A stretch of DNA of 64,000 nucleotides from Pseudomonas fluorescens (GTDB taxonomy: Bacteria; Pseudomonadota; Gammaproteobacteria; Pseudomonadales; Pseudomonadaceae), in the NCBI RefSeq assembly GCF_018614775.1, contig NZ_JAGGOF010000042.1:1-64000 (forward strand), in the 5' to 3' direction. Every line of letters begins with the position of its first letter. The first letter of the stretch is position 1. The position numbers and the translations under genes were made by a program. Below the pieces are notes generated by a model. The model worked only from the letters and a program-made list of their open reading frames with translations, was not told the origin of the DNA and ran no database searches. Shown in pieces: positions 54,751-63,464 of the stretch.

Positions 54751-55587
54751 ATGACGGCGCACAACTGGATCGATCTCAAGCAGGACGCCACGTCCGGCAT
54801 CGAGACCGTGCGCGCGCATTTCGAGGGGCACGCCTACGATCCCCATTGGCATGACGCGTATCTGGTCGGCGTGACGGAGCAGGGCGTGCAGCAGTTTCAT
54901 TGCCGCCGCCAGCAGCACAACAGCACGCCGGGCAAGGTCTTCCTGCTGGAGCCCGGCGAACTCCACGACGGGCATGCGCCCCGGGTCGGCGGCTTTACCT
55001 ACCGCACCTTGTACCTCGAACCCCACTGGCTGGAGCGCGAGCTGCGTTCGTTGTTCGAGGTTGCGCCCGACCACGGGCAGCTGGGGTTTGCCGCCACCCT
55101 GGCCGACGACGCCCGGTTGGCGAGCGCGACGGCCCTGGCGTTCCAGAGCCTGCATGACCAGGAAATCCGCATCGTGCGCCAGACGGCGCTGGACACCCTG
55201 CTGGCCAATCTGACCCAGCACCTGCACTGGCGCGCACGGATCAATCCCGACCCACGCCTGCCATTGGTTGCGCAGCAGGCCCGTGATTACCTGCACAGTC
55301 ACTTGAGTGAAGACGTCGGGCTGGATGATCTGGCGCGGGTCACCGGCGTTGATCGTTTCCGCCTGAGTCGCGCGTTCAAGGCCGCCTTCGGCCTGGCTCC
55401 CCATGCCTATCTGATCCAGCTGCGACTGGCTCGGGCGCGCCGTTTGCTGGCCAGCGGCGAGAGTGCCGTGGCCGTGGCAGCTCTGCTCGGGTTCGCCGAT
55501 CAAAGCCACTTGGGCCGCTGGTTCCAGCGCGCCTATCGACTGAGTCCGGCGGACTACCGCAAGCGCTGCTCAATTGTTCCAGACTGA
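54751..55587 (+). CDS. AraC-family transcriptional regulator
   Basis: This 278-aa protein has an N-terminal AraC cupin-like sensing domain (HWHDAYLVGVTEQG, LEPGELHDG) and a C-terminal pair of helix-turn-helix motifs (DLARVTGVDRFRLSRAFKAAFG, then AALLGFADQSHLGRWFQRAYRLSP). It is divergent from vanA and 54 bases upstream of a LysE-type exporter, the more likely target because AraC/LysE pairs are common. Regulation of the van genes is possible through the shared intergenic region. Confidence 0.88.
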   Translation: MTAHNWIDLKQDATSGIETVRAHFEGHAYDPHWHDAYLVGVTEQGVQQFHCRRQQHNSTPGKVFLLEPGELHDGHAPRVGGFTYRTLYLEPHWLERELRSLFEVAPDHGQLGFAATLADDARLASATALAFQSLHDQEIRIVRQTALDTLLANLTQHLHWRARINPDPRLPLVAQQARDYLHSHLSEDVGLDDLARVTGVDRFRLSRAFKAAFGLAPHAYLIQLRLARARRLLASGESAVAVAALLGFADQSHLGRWFQRAYRLSPADYRKRCSIVPD

Positions 55588-55641
55588 GCACGGCTTCACA
55601 GGGGAGGATCAGGCTACGATCCTTCACCGAGACGTTGCTCC

Positions 55642-56244
55642 ATGGACCAATTACTGCCGTTTGCCTTGTTCGCGTTTGTCGCTTCCATCACCCCGGGCCC
55701 GACCAATATCCTGGTGTTGAGCCACAGCTCACGCTTTGGCCTGGCGACTACGCTGCCGATCATCCTCGGTGCCTGCGCGGCGGCGGCGTTGCTGGTGCTG
55801 CTGGTGGGGACAGGGTTGGCGGATGTGCTTGCCCGCCATGCCACGATCCAGACCCTGCTTTCCTGGGCCGGCATCGCCTGGTTGAGCTGGATGGCCTGGC
55901 AGATTTTCCGGGCACCGGCCGAGGCCATTGACCCGGATCGACCTGTCGAGGGCCCGCGATTGGGGTTGGCGGGCGCGGCCGGCTTGCAACTGGTCAATCC
56001 CAAGACCTGGATGATGGCGCTGGCGGTGGTCAGCGTCTTTGCCGGCGCCGAGGCCGACCGCACTGTGCGGGTCCTTTGGCTGTCCCTGGCGTTTTTTGCG
56101 ATATCGATTCCCTGCATGACTGCCTGGGCCTGCCTGGGCCGTGGCGCCGCCAGGTTCTGCCGCTCGGCTGTGGCGATGGGACGGTTCAACCGGGCCATGG
56201 CGGTATTATTGCTGGTGTCGGCGTGGGCCACGCTGGTGGTGTGA
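55642..56244 (+). CDS. LysE/RhtB-family amino-acid exporter
   Basis: This 200-aa integral membrane protein has about six helices and the family signature SITPGPTNILV near its N-terminus, followed by NPKTWMMAL in the second half. LysE-type proteins export basic or neutral amino acids across the inner membrane. It follows the AraC-type regulator in the same direction. The substrate is not determined by sequence. Confidence 0.88.
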   Translation: MDQLLPFALFAFVASITPGPTNILVLSHSSRFGLATTLPIILGACAAAALLVLLVGTGLADVLARHATIQTLLSWAGIAWLSWMAWQIFRAPAEAIDPDRPVEGPRLGLAGAAGLQLVNPKTWMMALAVVSVFAGAEADRTVRVLWLSLAFFAISIPCMTAWACLGRGAARFCRSAVAMGRFNRAMAVLLLVSAWATLVV

Positions 56245-56379
56245 CGGTCGCTTCGAGCCGCAACCCTTTGCAACGGTTGGACAGTTTCAAAAAGCGGCCA
56301 CTTCTTGGAGCATCGAACGCGCGCCGTTGAGCGTACGTTACAGATCGAATGACCAAGCCCCCAAGGATGGAGGTCCAGC

Positions 56380-59300
56380 ATGTCTACCCTCGACGCTCAC
56401 GTCGATTTCATCCAGTCCAGGCTACCTGCCTGGCTGAAACGGGCCACGCGGCCCCAGCAGGAACGCTTCAGGGTGCTTACCCGGCAACTGCAGCGCGACA
56501 GCGACGCATTGAATGCGTTGCTTGTCGATTTGCCGTCGCCTTACGTCTTTACCCTGGACCGGCTCAAGGTCCAGCCGCAGGTGCAGGGCTGGAGCCAGGT
56601 GAATGGCCGCGGCCATGTCGCGGACGCCGTACGCCGGGCACGGGTGCGACGTGGCCCCTTCGTTATCGACCCGTCGCTGTCGGTGATCGAAGCGGCCATG
56701 GCCAACTATCCTCCCGCCGATGCCGTTGTCGGCGGAGATTTCGATAAGAAGGGCGAACTGTTCATCCAAGGTAAGCCGGGCGAGTTCCACCTTGGGGATA
56801 CCCCGTCGAACAGCGCGCCATTGCCCATGACTCCGGCCAGTTTCGCCAACCTCTGCCGGCACATGGATGTCGGCGGAGCTTATCGACAGATGCTCGAACG
56901 CAGGCTGCCGCGCATCACCCGTGAGACTCCCGGCGTGGCTAGCGCCTACATGGCCTATGCACGCAGCTTGTTGGCTCATGATGCCTATGAAGCGAAGCTG
57001 GCCGGACGCCTGGATACTACCGGCGAGCGGTTGCTGGCCCATGCCGGCGTTCATCTCGAGGAGCGGCCCGTGGCGCCCTTGGCCTGCGAGATCAAGGCGC
57101 TGGAGTTGCTGTCCGCACCGTTATTCGGCGCCCGTGTGTACTGGGGAGTGGCGGGTGATACCGAAGGGGTTCGCCCGGTTATCCTGTACATGCCTCACGA
57201 TTCGGTGGCACCGCTCAAACAGTTCGCAAGCCTGCAGGCGCTGTCGGCAGAGCTGACCGGGCGGGTGCGCAGACGCCGTTATCGCCAGAGCCTGATGCAA
57301 TACCTCCCGCTGCGTTTGCAGGCCAGCCTGGGTACAGCCCTGCACGATCAGGTGGAGTGGACGGTGACGGACAACCCCAACCTGTTCCAGGAAATCTACG
57401 CACGCATCACCGGTTGGCGCGACGGCGAGCGGGGAGAGGATGGCAACCACCGACGTATTCGGATCCCGGTGCCCAAGGTGGCCTGGGCCCTGAATGACCT
57501 GCGCGAAAATCATTGGCACGCCGCCTACCATGAATGGCGCGGGCACACGTTGGCCAATGCCGCAGCGCTGATGGTGCCGACCCGGGATCAGGACTGGCGA
57601 GCATTGCTGGCCCGGCTCGAATACTGGGAGAGCCTGGTCGAGCGTTCGCTGATGCTTGCCGCGACGTTCTTTCCATTCTGCGCGCCCATTGGCATGGGTG
57701 CCGCGGTGGTCGGAGGGGTGCGCCTGGTGTATGAAATCTTCGAAGGCATTCAGGCGTTCAACGAAGGCCACGCGCAAGAAGGGATCGAGCACATTTTCAA
57801 TGTGCTGTTCGGCGTTGCCCAAGGCGCCTACCTGGGCTTCGTGGGAGCCGTCATCGAGCCCATGCCCGTGGCGGATGGCAGCACCCGGCTGTGGAATGGC
57901 GACATGCGTCCCTTCGAAGCGCGGCGCTTGCCACCCGTGGAGGCCGAGCAGGACGCCTGGGGCGTCTGGCGCACCCCGGGCGAGGCATGGGTGCGGATCG
58001 AGGACCGTTACTTCGAAGTACAAGGCGCACAGGACAACCTGATGTTGCGCCTGCCCGCCGGGCACCGAGGCGTCACGCCACCGCTGCAATGGAGCCGCGC
58101 CCGTGGCTGGCAATGGGCGCATCGCAACCCGTTACAGCGAGACAACCTGGCGTTGCTGCGAACGTTTGCCGAAACGCCTGCCGAACTGGACGACCCTGCG
58201 CTCCTTGCCGTGCAACGGCAGGTCGGTATCAGCGAGGCGCATTTGCGCTATCTGCAAGTCGAGGCGCGGCCGATGCCGGCGATATTGGCCGATGCCCTGG
58301 ATGAAGCGCGGAACTGGCAATGGGTGCGGCACACGATCGAGCGCCTGCGCCGTGGCGAAGCACCCCAGGGCGCGCATTTTCGCATCGTCCAGACCCTTGC
58401 GGACCTACCGGGCTGGCCGCAGGACGTGACCTTGCGTTACCACGATGGCGTACGGTTTTATCCCGTGGGCGACCGGGCTGACACGCGCTTTATTCTGTTG
58501 CGCAAAGCGGACCTGGCGCACGACGCCTGGGCCGCTCGTATCCTGGAAGGCCTGAGTGTGGATGAACAGACTGCGCTGCTGGGACAGAACAGCCTGGGCT
58601 TGCGCCCGCTGGAACGCAGTCGACTGTTGGCCGGGCGCTGGGCCCAGCGCCTGGAACGCGATGCCAGGCGGGTCACCCTGGCGATGGCCCGGTCAACCGG
58701 GCTCGATCCCTTGGCTGTTCCCTTGACCCGGGCGTTCCCGGGCCTGCCGGAGTCCGTTGCCAACGAGCTGGTTCGCGACGTTGCCGGTCATGACCGGCAG
58801 CATTTGATTGAAGGCCGGGTGGCGGAAAATCTCGGCAAACAGAGTGCCGAAGCCCTGCGTGAGCTACGCCTGAGCCGTGCCCTGCGCGCCCTGGAACGTG
58901 GCGAAAGCAGCGTCGATCGAGACCGCATCGTCATGGGGCTGCTGGCCCAGACGCCCGAACTGCGCGGCCAGGTATACCTGCGCCTGTGGTTGCGCGAACT
59001 GCCGGAACCCATCGAGCTGGGGGATGCCGGGCCTTTGAAAGTCATCCGTCAGGAAGGTGAACGATATCGTCCCTTTGACGAAACCGGCGAAGAACTGGCG
59101 AGTGCCTTGAGCCTGGAGGAAGCGCTGCTGAGGGCCATGCCGGACGATGCCCGTCGGGCGCTGGGCTTGAACATCTGGGAGGCGGACAGGCTTCGCGGCC
59201 AGTTGCTGGAGCAAGCGCTGAATGATCGTCAATCACTGCGCCCCTACCTGTCGATGCGCAGCCTGGGCAGCATCGGGTCGCGCCCGCAATGGTTGAACGG

Positions 59301-61503
59301 GCATCTGGTTTATCCCCTCAGCGGCCGTGGCCGGCTCTCGTTGGAGAACTGGCTCTTCAGCGTGGATGAACGCCTTGAGCAGCTATTCCCCGCTCACGCA
59401 GGGGAAGGCCTGGCGCGGCTGCAACTGCGCCTGGCCAGGCAGGGGGAAAGCCAGGGAATCGGCTTGAGCGAGCTGATCGATCGCCTGGAGAGCGAATGGG
59501 CCACGTTGGACGAAGGGTTGCGTCAGTGGGTGGACCATGAAGGCTTTCACCACCCTGTGGAGCAGGCGCTGGACCGTGAGGCATTGATTGCCCAGCGCGG
59601 CGGCGTCGCCCGGGAAATCCGTCGTGCCTGGCAGCGCGCACCGGACCCGGGCAGGGAAGGCAGTGAACTGGTACTGCGGCTGGACAGCATCAACGTCGGT
59701 CGGCTGCCACCCGTTACCGTCCGTTTCGAGCACATTGAATCGTTGATTCTGACGCACCTGGGCCTCGTCGAGGACCCTTCTGAATTCCTGCGGATGTTTC
59801 CCAATATCGATGCACTGAGTCTGCAGGGCAACCACCTCACCGCCATACCCGTCGCAGTGGCCGAGCTGCGGTCGTTGGTGGACCTGTCCCTGGGCCGCAA
59901 TCCGTTGCACCTGGACCCGAACGTATTCACGCCCCTGCTGGGCGACGGCACGCCGATCCCGTTATGGACCTTGAACCTGTCCGGGATCAGCAGTGGCGCG
60001 GAGGCGGGAACCAGCGCCGAGGTGCTCGCGGCCATCAACAGCCTGGCTGCGCTGCCCTCCCTGCATGAAGTCAACTGGACCGACAATGTGAACTTCACAC
60101 CCGAGCAGTTGCAGGCCCTGACCACCGCGGTGCCAGGCTTGCGATCACTGAACCTGGAACGCTGCGGGTTGCGCCTGGACGAAGAGGGCAGTGGCTTCTT
60201 GCGCACGGCCACGGCGTTGCAGGCACTGCGTTTGAGGGGGAACAACTGCAGGGAACTGCCGGAGCTGCCGGAACTGGCGAACCTGATGGAACTGGAACTC
60301 GCCAGGACCGGCCTTGACCGGGTGCCGCCGCTGGCATTGGCCGTGCTGTCCAGACACTCCGAAGCGCTCTTGGTCGATATGTTTACCATCGATTTGCGGG
60401 GCAATCGCATCACCAATATCCAGGATGACTTGATTCCTGCACTCAGCCACGTTTCAGACCAGGACACGCTGGGAATCTGGCTCGACGACAATCCGTTACC
60501 CAGCGCACAGATCAATGCTGCTCGCGCATTGATGCCCGAGGTATTTCAGTACAGCGTCGACGAGTGGCTGTACATTTCACCCAGGCTCCAGAGGGCTCTG
60601 GAAGTCGCCCGCGATGACCCCGGGATGCGAAGTTTCATTGACTGGTTCTCTGCCGGTATTCGCGATGCTGATGCTCTTGTCCCTACCGGTCTGGCTTTAG
60701 CGGAGCGACAGAGGGCTGCCGCCGTGTTGCAGCACTATATCGGCTATCAAGGTGAATACAGCAGCCTGCCGACCCTGCTGGGGGATTTCGACCAGCAACT
60801 GAGGCAGCTGCGCGCGCGCTTGAATGCACGCAGTCTGGACCGGCAGCCGCCGGACCTCGCCGAGCTGGAGGTGCATTTCGCGATGTTCGAGTCGGTCATG
60901 CGTGGACGCCTCAACCGGCAAGGCGTGCCGTTTGCGCAGTTCATGGCTGATCAGCGCATCTATTGGAATCATTTGCTGAGGGCGCGCTATCCCGACCCCG
61001 TGGAGCGTCAGGCGCAAATGACCCGGGAGGCCTTCATCAACTGGCTCAGCGACGCTCAGGATACCTTCAACAGTAACGATCAAATTCCTCGTGTCGGCGA
61101 AATGACCTGGCGACCCTACCTGGGGTTGATGTCCCCTGACTGGCCTGAAGGACTGGCGCTCTGGGAAACGGTGGATGACGACCTGGTAGACGCCTTCAGC
61201 GGACCCGTGGACCCATCCCGATGGCCCCGGGTTCTGCTGGATAACCTCGTGCAACCGGATGCCGAGCTGCCCAGTGCCTGGGAGTCGGTTACGGAAGGCG
61301 AACGGGTGCTCTGGCGTCGCGTCGGGCTCGAAGCCGTGGCGGATGTGGATTGGACCGCAGGTCAGCCGGTGATACTCACCGAAGATCAGTTGCGCCGGAC
61401 CATGGCCATTTACCGTTCGGTCAAGAGCAGAGAGGTCGAGGCGTTGGTGCGGCGGGTGACCACGGGCCTGGTCACTCCTTGGTGGCTGGAGTCAGCGCTT
61501 TGA
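56380..61503 (+). CDS. Giant dermonecrotic-toxin-like (DUF6543-type) protein with leucine-rich repeats
   Basis: This 1707-aa protein starts seven bases after GGAGG. The first half resembles the DUF6543-type toxin family, with one copy of the module repeated in the other giant protein (near residues 267-320), and a hydrophobic, possibly membrane-active stretch at about 423-490. Leucine-rich repeats run from about 1114 to 1400 (L-x-L-x-x-N-x-L-x-x-I-P type). LRR-plus-NEL ubiquitin ligases of other Pseudomonas proteins have a catalytic cysteine in the C-terminal domain, but the last 300 residues here contain no cysteine, so a NEL ligase is unlikely. The function of the tail is unknown. No signal peptide is present. 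The 3' end overlaps the convergent methyltransferase gene by 32 bases. Confidence 0.75.
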   Translation: MSTLDAHVDFIQSRLPAWLKRATRPQQERFRVLTRQLQRDSDALNALLVDLPSPYVFTLDRLKVQPQVQGWSQVNGRGHVADAVRRARVRRGPFVIDPSLSVIEAAMANYPPADAVVGGDFDKKGELFIQGKPGEFHLGDTPSNSAPLPMTPASFANLCRHMDVGGAYRQMLERRLPRITRETPGVASAYMAYARSLLAHDAYEAKLAGRLDTTGERLLAHAGVHLEERPVAPLACEIKALELLSAPLFGARVYWGVAGDTEGVRPVILYMPHDSVAPLKQFASLQALSAELTGRVRRRRYRQSLMQYLPLRLQASLGTALHDQVEWTVTDNPNLFQEIYARITGWRDGERGEDGNHRRIRIPVPKVAWALNDLRENHWHAAYHEWRGHTLANAAALMVPTRDQDWRALLARLEYWESLVERSLMLAATFFPFCAPIGMGAAVVGGVRLVYEIFEGIQAFNEGHAQEGIEHIFNVLFGVAQGAYLGFVGAVIEPMPVADGSTRLWNGDMRPFEARRLPPVEAEQDAWGVWRTPGEAWVRIEDRYFEVQGAQDNLMLRLPAGHRGVTPPLQWSRARGWQWAHRNPLQRDNLALLRTFAETPAELDDPALLAVQRQVGISEAHLRYLQVEARPMPAILADALDEARNWQWVRHTIERLRRGEAPQGAHFRIVQTLADLPGWPQDVTLRYHDGVRFYPVGDRADTRFILLRKADLAHDAWAARILEGLSVDEQTALLGQNSLGLRPLERSRLLAGRWAQRLERDARRVTLAMARSTGLDPLAVPLTRAFPGLPESVANELVRDVAGHDRQHLIEGRVAENLGKQSAEALRELRLSRALRALERGESSVDRDRIVMGLLAQTPELRGQVYLRLWLRELPEPIELGDAGPLKVIRQEGERYRPFDETGEELASALSLEEALLRAMPDDARRALGLNIWEADRLRGQLLEQALNDRQSLRPYLSMRSLGSIGSRPQWLNGHLVYPLSGRGRLSLENWLFSVDERLEQLFPAHAGEGLARLQLRLARQGESQGIGLSELIDRLESEWATLDEGLRQWVDHEGFHHPVEQALDREALIAQRGGVAREIRRAWQRAPDPGREGSELVLRLDSINVGRLPPVTVRFEHIESLILTHLGLVEDPSEFLRMFPNIDALSLQGNHLTAIPVAVAELRSLVDLSLGRNPLHLDPNVFTPLLGDGTPIPLWTLNLSGISSGAEAGTSAEVLAAINSLAALPSLHEVNWTDNVNFTPEQLQALTTAVPGLRSLNLERCGLRLDEEGSGFLRTATALQALRLRGNNCRELPELPELANLMELELARTGLDRVPPLALAVLSRHSEALLVDMFTIDLRGNRITNIQDDLIPALSHVSDQDTLGIWLDDNPLPSAQINAARALMPEVFQYSVDEWLYISPRLQRALEVARDDPGMRSFIDWFSAGIRDADALVPTGLALAERQRAAAVLQHYIGYQGEYSSLPTLLGDFDQQLRQLRARLNARSLDRQPPDLAELEVHFAMFESVMRGRLNRQGVPFAQFMADQRIYWNHLLRARYPDPVERQAQMTREAFINWLSDAQDTFNSNDQIPRVGEMTWRPYLGLMSPDWPEGLALWETVDDDLVDAFSGPVDPSRWPRVLLDNLVQPDAELPSAWESVTEGERVLWRRVGLEAVADVDWTAGQPVILTEDQLRRTMAIYRSVKSREVEALVRRVTTGLVTPWWLESAL

Positions 61504-62428
61504 ATATCAGCGCCTTCAGGCCGCACTGGCTGTCGATGTCGGGGAACTCCGGGGGATTGGCCAGGCGCGCCTGGAACGTCAATCCCGGCGCTTCCCGGGT
61601 AACGCCCTCGATGAGAAATTCCGGGCCGGTGGCTGGGTCATTGCTGCAGGCCAGGACCGTGCCGTCGGCGGTCACCAGTTCCGGCAGTCGGCGCAGTACC
61701 CGTTGGTAGTCCTTGGTCAGCAGGAAACTGCCTTTCTGGAAGGTCGGCGGGTCGATGATCACCAGGTCATACGGCCCACTGTTGATCACCTTGCCCCAGG
61801 ACTTGAACAGGTCGTGGCCGAGGAAACTCACCTGGTTCAGGTCGTGGCCGTTCAGGCGATGGTTGTCGCGGCCCCGGCTCAGGGCCGCGCGGGACATGTC
61901 CAGGTTGACCACATGCTGCGCGCCACCGGCGATGGCCGCCACCGAAAAGCCGCAGGTGTAGGCGAACAGGTTCAGCACGCGTTTGCCGGCGGCATGGGCT
62001 CGCACCCAGTCGCGGCCGTAGCGCATGTCGAGGAACAGTCCGTTGTTCTGCTTCTTGCCCAGGTCGATCCGGTAATGCAGGCCGCCTTCGGTCAGGGTCC
62101 ATTCGTCGATGGGCTCGCCCAACAGCCACTGGGTCAGGCTTTGCGGCAGATATCGATGTTGCACGGCCAGGGTATGGGCCTTGCTGTGTTGCCAGGCGGG
62201 CGAGGCGCTGAGGGCGAGCAGAGTCGACCGCAAGTCGTCCAGTTGCTCAGGTTCAGGTTCCTTGAACAACGACACCAGCACCACCCCCTGGAGCCAGTCG
62301 ACGGTGATCTGCTCCAACCCCGGCCAGCAGCGCCCGCGGCCATGGAACAGGCGCCGGGTTTCTTCAGGCACCGATTCCAGTGCGTTCAGTAAATGCGTAT
62401 GCAGGGTTTGAAGGGCTTCAGGGTTCAT
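61472..62428 (-). CDS. Class I SAM-dependent methyltransferase (RlmK/RlmI-like)
   Basis: The ATG at 62428 gives 318 aa (weak ribosome site). The Rossmann core has VLNLFAYTCGFSVAAIAGGA (motif I), LDMSRAAL (motif II) and IIDPPTFQKG (motif IV), the pattern of the RlmI/RlmK 23S rRNA methyltransferase group. It lacks the PUA or THUMP domain of the well-known rRNA enzymes, so the target cannot be named. The gene stands alone and its end overlaps the giant LRR gene by 32 bases. Confidence 0.85.
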   Translation of the reverse strand: MNPEALQTLHTHLLNALESVPEETRRLFHGRGRCWPGLEQITVDWLQGVVLVSLFKEPEPEQLDDLRSTLLALSASPAWQHSKAHTLAVQHRYLPQSLTQWLLGEPIDEWTLTEGGLHYRIDLGKKQNNGLFLDMRYGRDWVRAHAAGKRVLNLFAYTCGFSVAAIAGGAQHVVNLDMSRAALSRGRDNHRLNGHDLNQVSFLGHDLFKSWGKVINSGPYDLVIIDPPTFQKGSFLLTKDYQRVLRRLPELVTADGTVLACSNDPATGPEFLIEGVTREAPGLTFQARLANPPEFPDIDSQCGLKALIFKALTPATKE

Positions 62429-62504
62429 CGGGGTAACGCCGGCGATTCGAAAGGCCGGCATTTTAACCGCAGAGTGCTCTGGTGCAATCTGCAGTGGAAC
62501 AGAT

Positions 62505-62592
62505 TTGTGGGAGCAAAGCTTGCTCGCGAAACAGGCGCCTCGGTTCCTGAAGATCGCGTCGACCTCATCGCGGGCAAGCCTTGGCCCCACAA
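62505..62592. repeat. Degenerate REP pair
   Basis: GTGGGAGCAAAGCTTGCTCG at about 62508-62529 faces a diverged inverted copy at 62567-62592. They lie between the start of the methyltransferase gene and the stop of the transpeptidase gene, both on the minus strand. Confidence 0.65.
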
Positions 62593-62620
62593 ACCTCAGC
62601 CAGGTTCCTTGCCGCTGTCT

Positions 62621-63397
62621 TCAACCACCACCGGTCGCCAGGATGCTCGCCACCTGCTGCGGCCGACAGTTCAGATAAGCCGAGCGCTTGAGCCAGCTTG
62701 GGTCCGGGTACCAGGAAAACATGAATTGCCCGCCCTTGAGCTTGTCGATCACTTGACGGGCGACTTGCGGACGCACCGCCGGGCAGCCCTGGCTGCGGCC
62801 GATACGGCCCTGGCGCACGCTCCACAACGGGTTCACATAATCGGCGGCGTGGATCACGATGGCCCGGTCGCGGGCCTGGTCATTGAAGCCCGGCTCCAGG
62901 CCGTCCATGCGCAGCGAATAACCGTGGGTGCCCTGGTAGCTTTCCTGGGTGCGGAACAGGCCCAGGCTGGACTGGTAACTGCCCATGCGATTGGAAAACT
63001 GCGTCGCGAAATTTTCCCCGGATTTCTGTCCGTGGGCCACCAGGTCACGCAGCACCAGCTTTTTCTGACGCAGGTCGAAAATCCACAGGCGCCGGGCCGT
63101 GGAGGGCTGCGAGTAGTCGATCACCGCAAGGTGGCGTGCCTGGGTGGCGCCGTTGGCGACTGCGCATTGCATGGCGCTCAAGGCACTTTTCAGCGCCTGG
63201 GGATTGAGTTCCGGCGCCGCGTGGGCGAGGCTGTTGTAAAGGGGCTGGGAATTGGTCTGACCGGCCAGCGCCGGGCTGCAGATAAAGCCCAATGCTGTAA
63301 TAGCCAGACCCAGTCGGCGGACAAAGCCCGACACGATTGAAAAATTCCCACGGTGGTGTGTGTTTGCGGCATCCCGTCCGGTCTGGTTCGTTTGCAT
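62621..63397 (-). CDS. Murein L,D-transpeptidase catalytic-domain (YkuD_2) family protein
   Basis: The ATG at 63397 gives 258 aa. A GTG at 63334 would give a cleaner signal peptide (VSGFVRRLGLAITALGF, ending ALAG), and neither start has a good ribosome site, so the start is open. The mature part has the YkuD_2 motifs: HAADYVNPLW and GRIGRSQGCPAV, in which the histidine and cysteine are the catalytic pair. Proteins of this group act in the periplasm on peptidoglycan cross-links or lipoprotein attachment. It is divergent from another L,D-transpeptidase-type gene. Confidence 0.85.
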   Translation of the reverse strand: MQTNQTGRDAANTHHRGNFSIVSGFVRRLGLAITALGFICSPALAGQTNSQPLYNSLAHAAPELNPQALKSALSAMQCAVANGATQARHLAVIDYSQPSTARRLWIFDLRQKKLVLRDLVAHGQKSGENFATQFSNRMGSYQSSLGLFRTQESYQGTHGYSLRMDGLEPGFNDQARDRAIVIHAADYVNPLWSVRQGRIGRSQGCPAVRPQVARQVIDKLKGGQFMFSWYPDPSWLKRSAYLNCRPQQVASILATGGG

Positions 63398-63464
63398 AAT
63401 GGCGGGTCGTACCTGTCGCAAAGTTTGACCGTCAACGAGACGGCCATGGATTGGAGTAAAGCAG

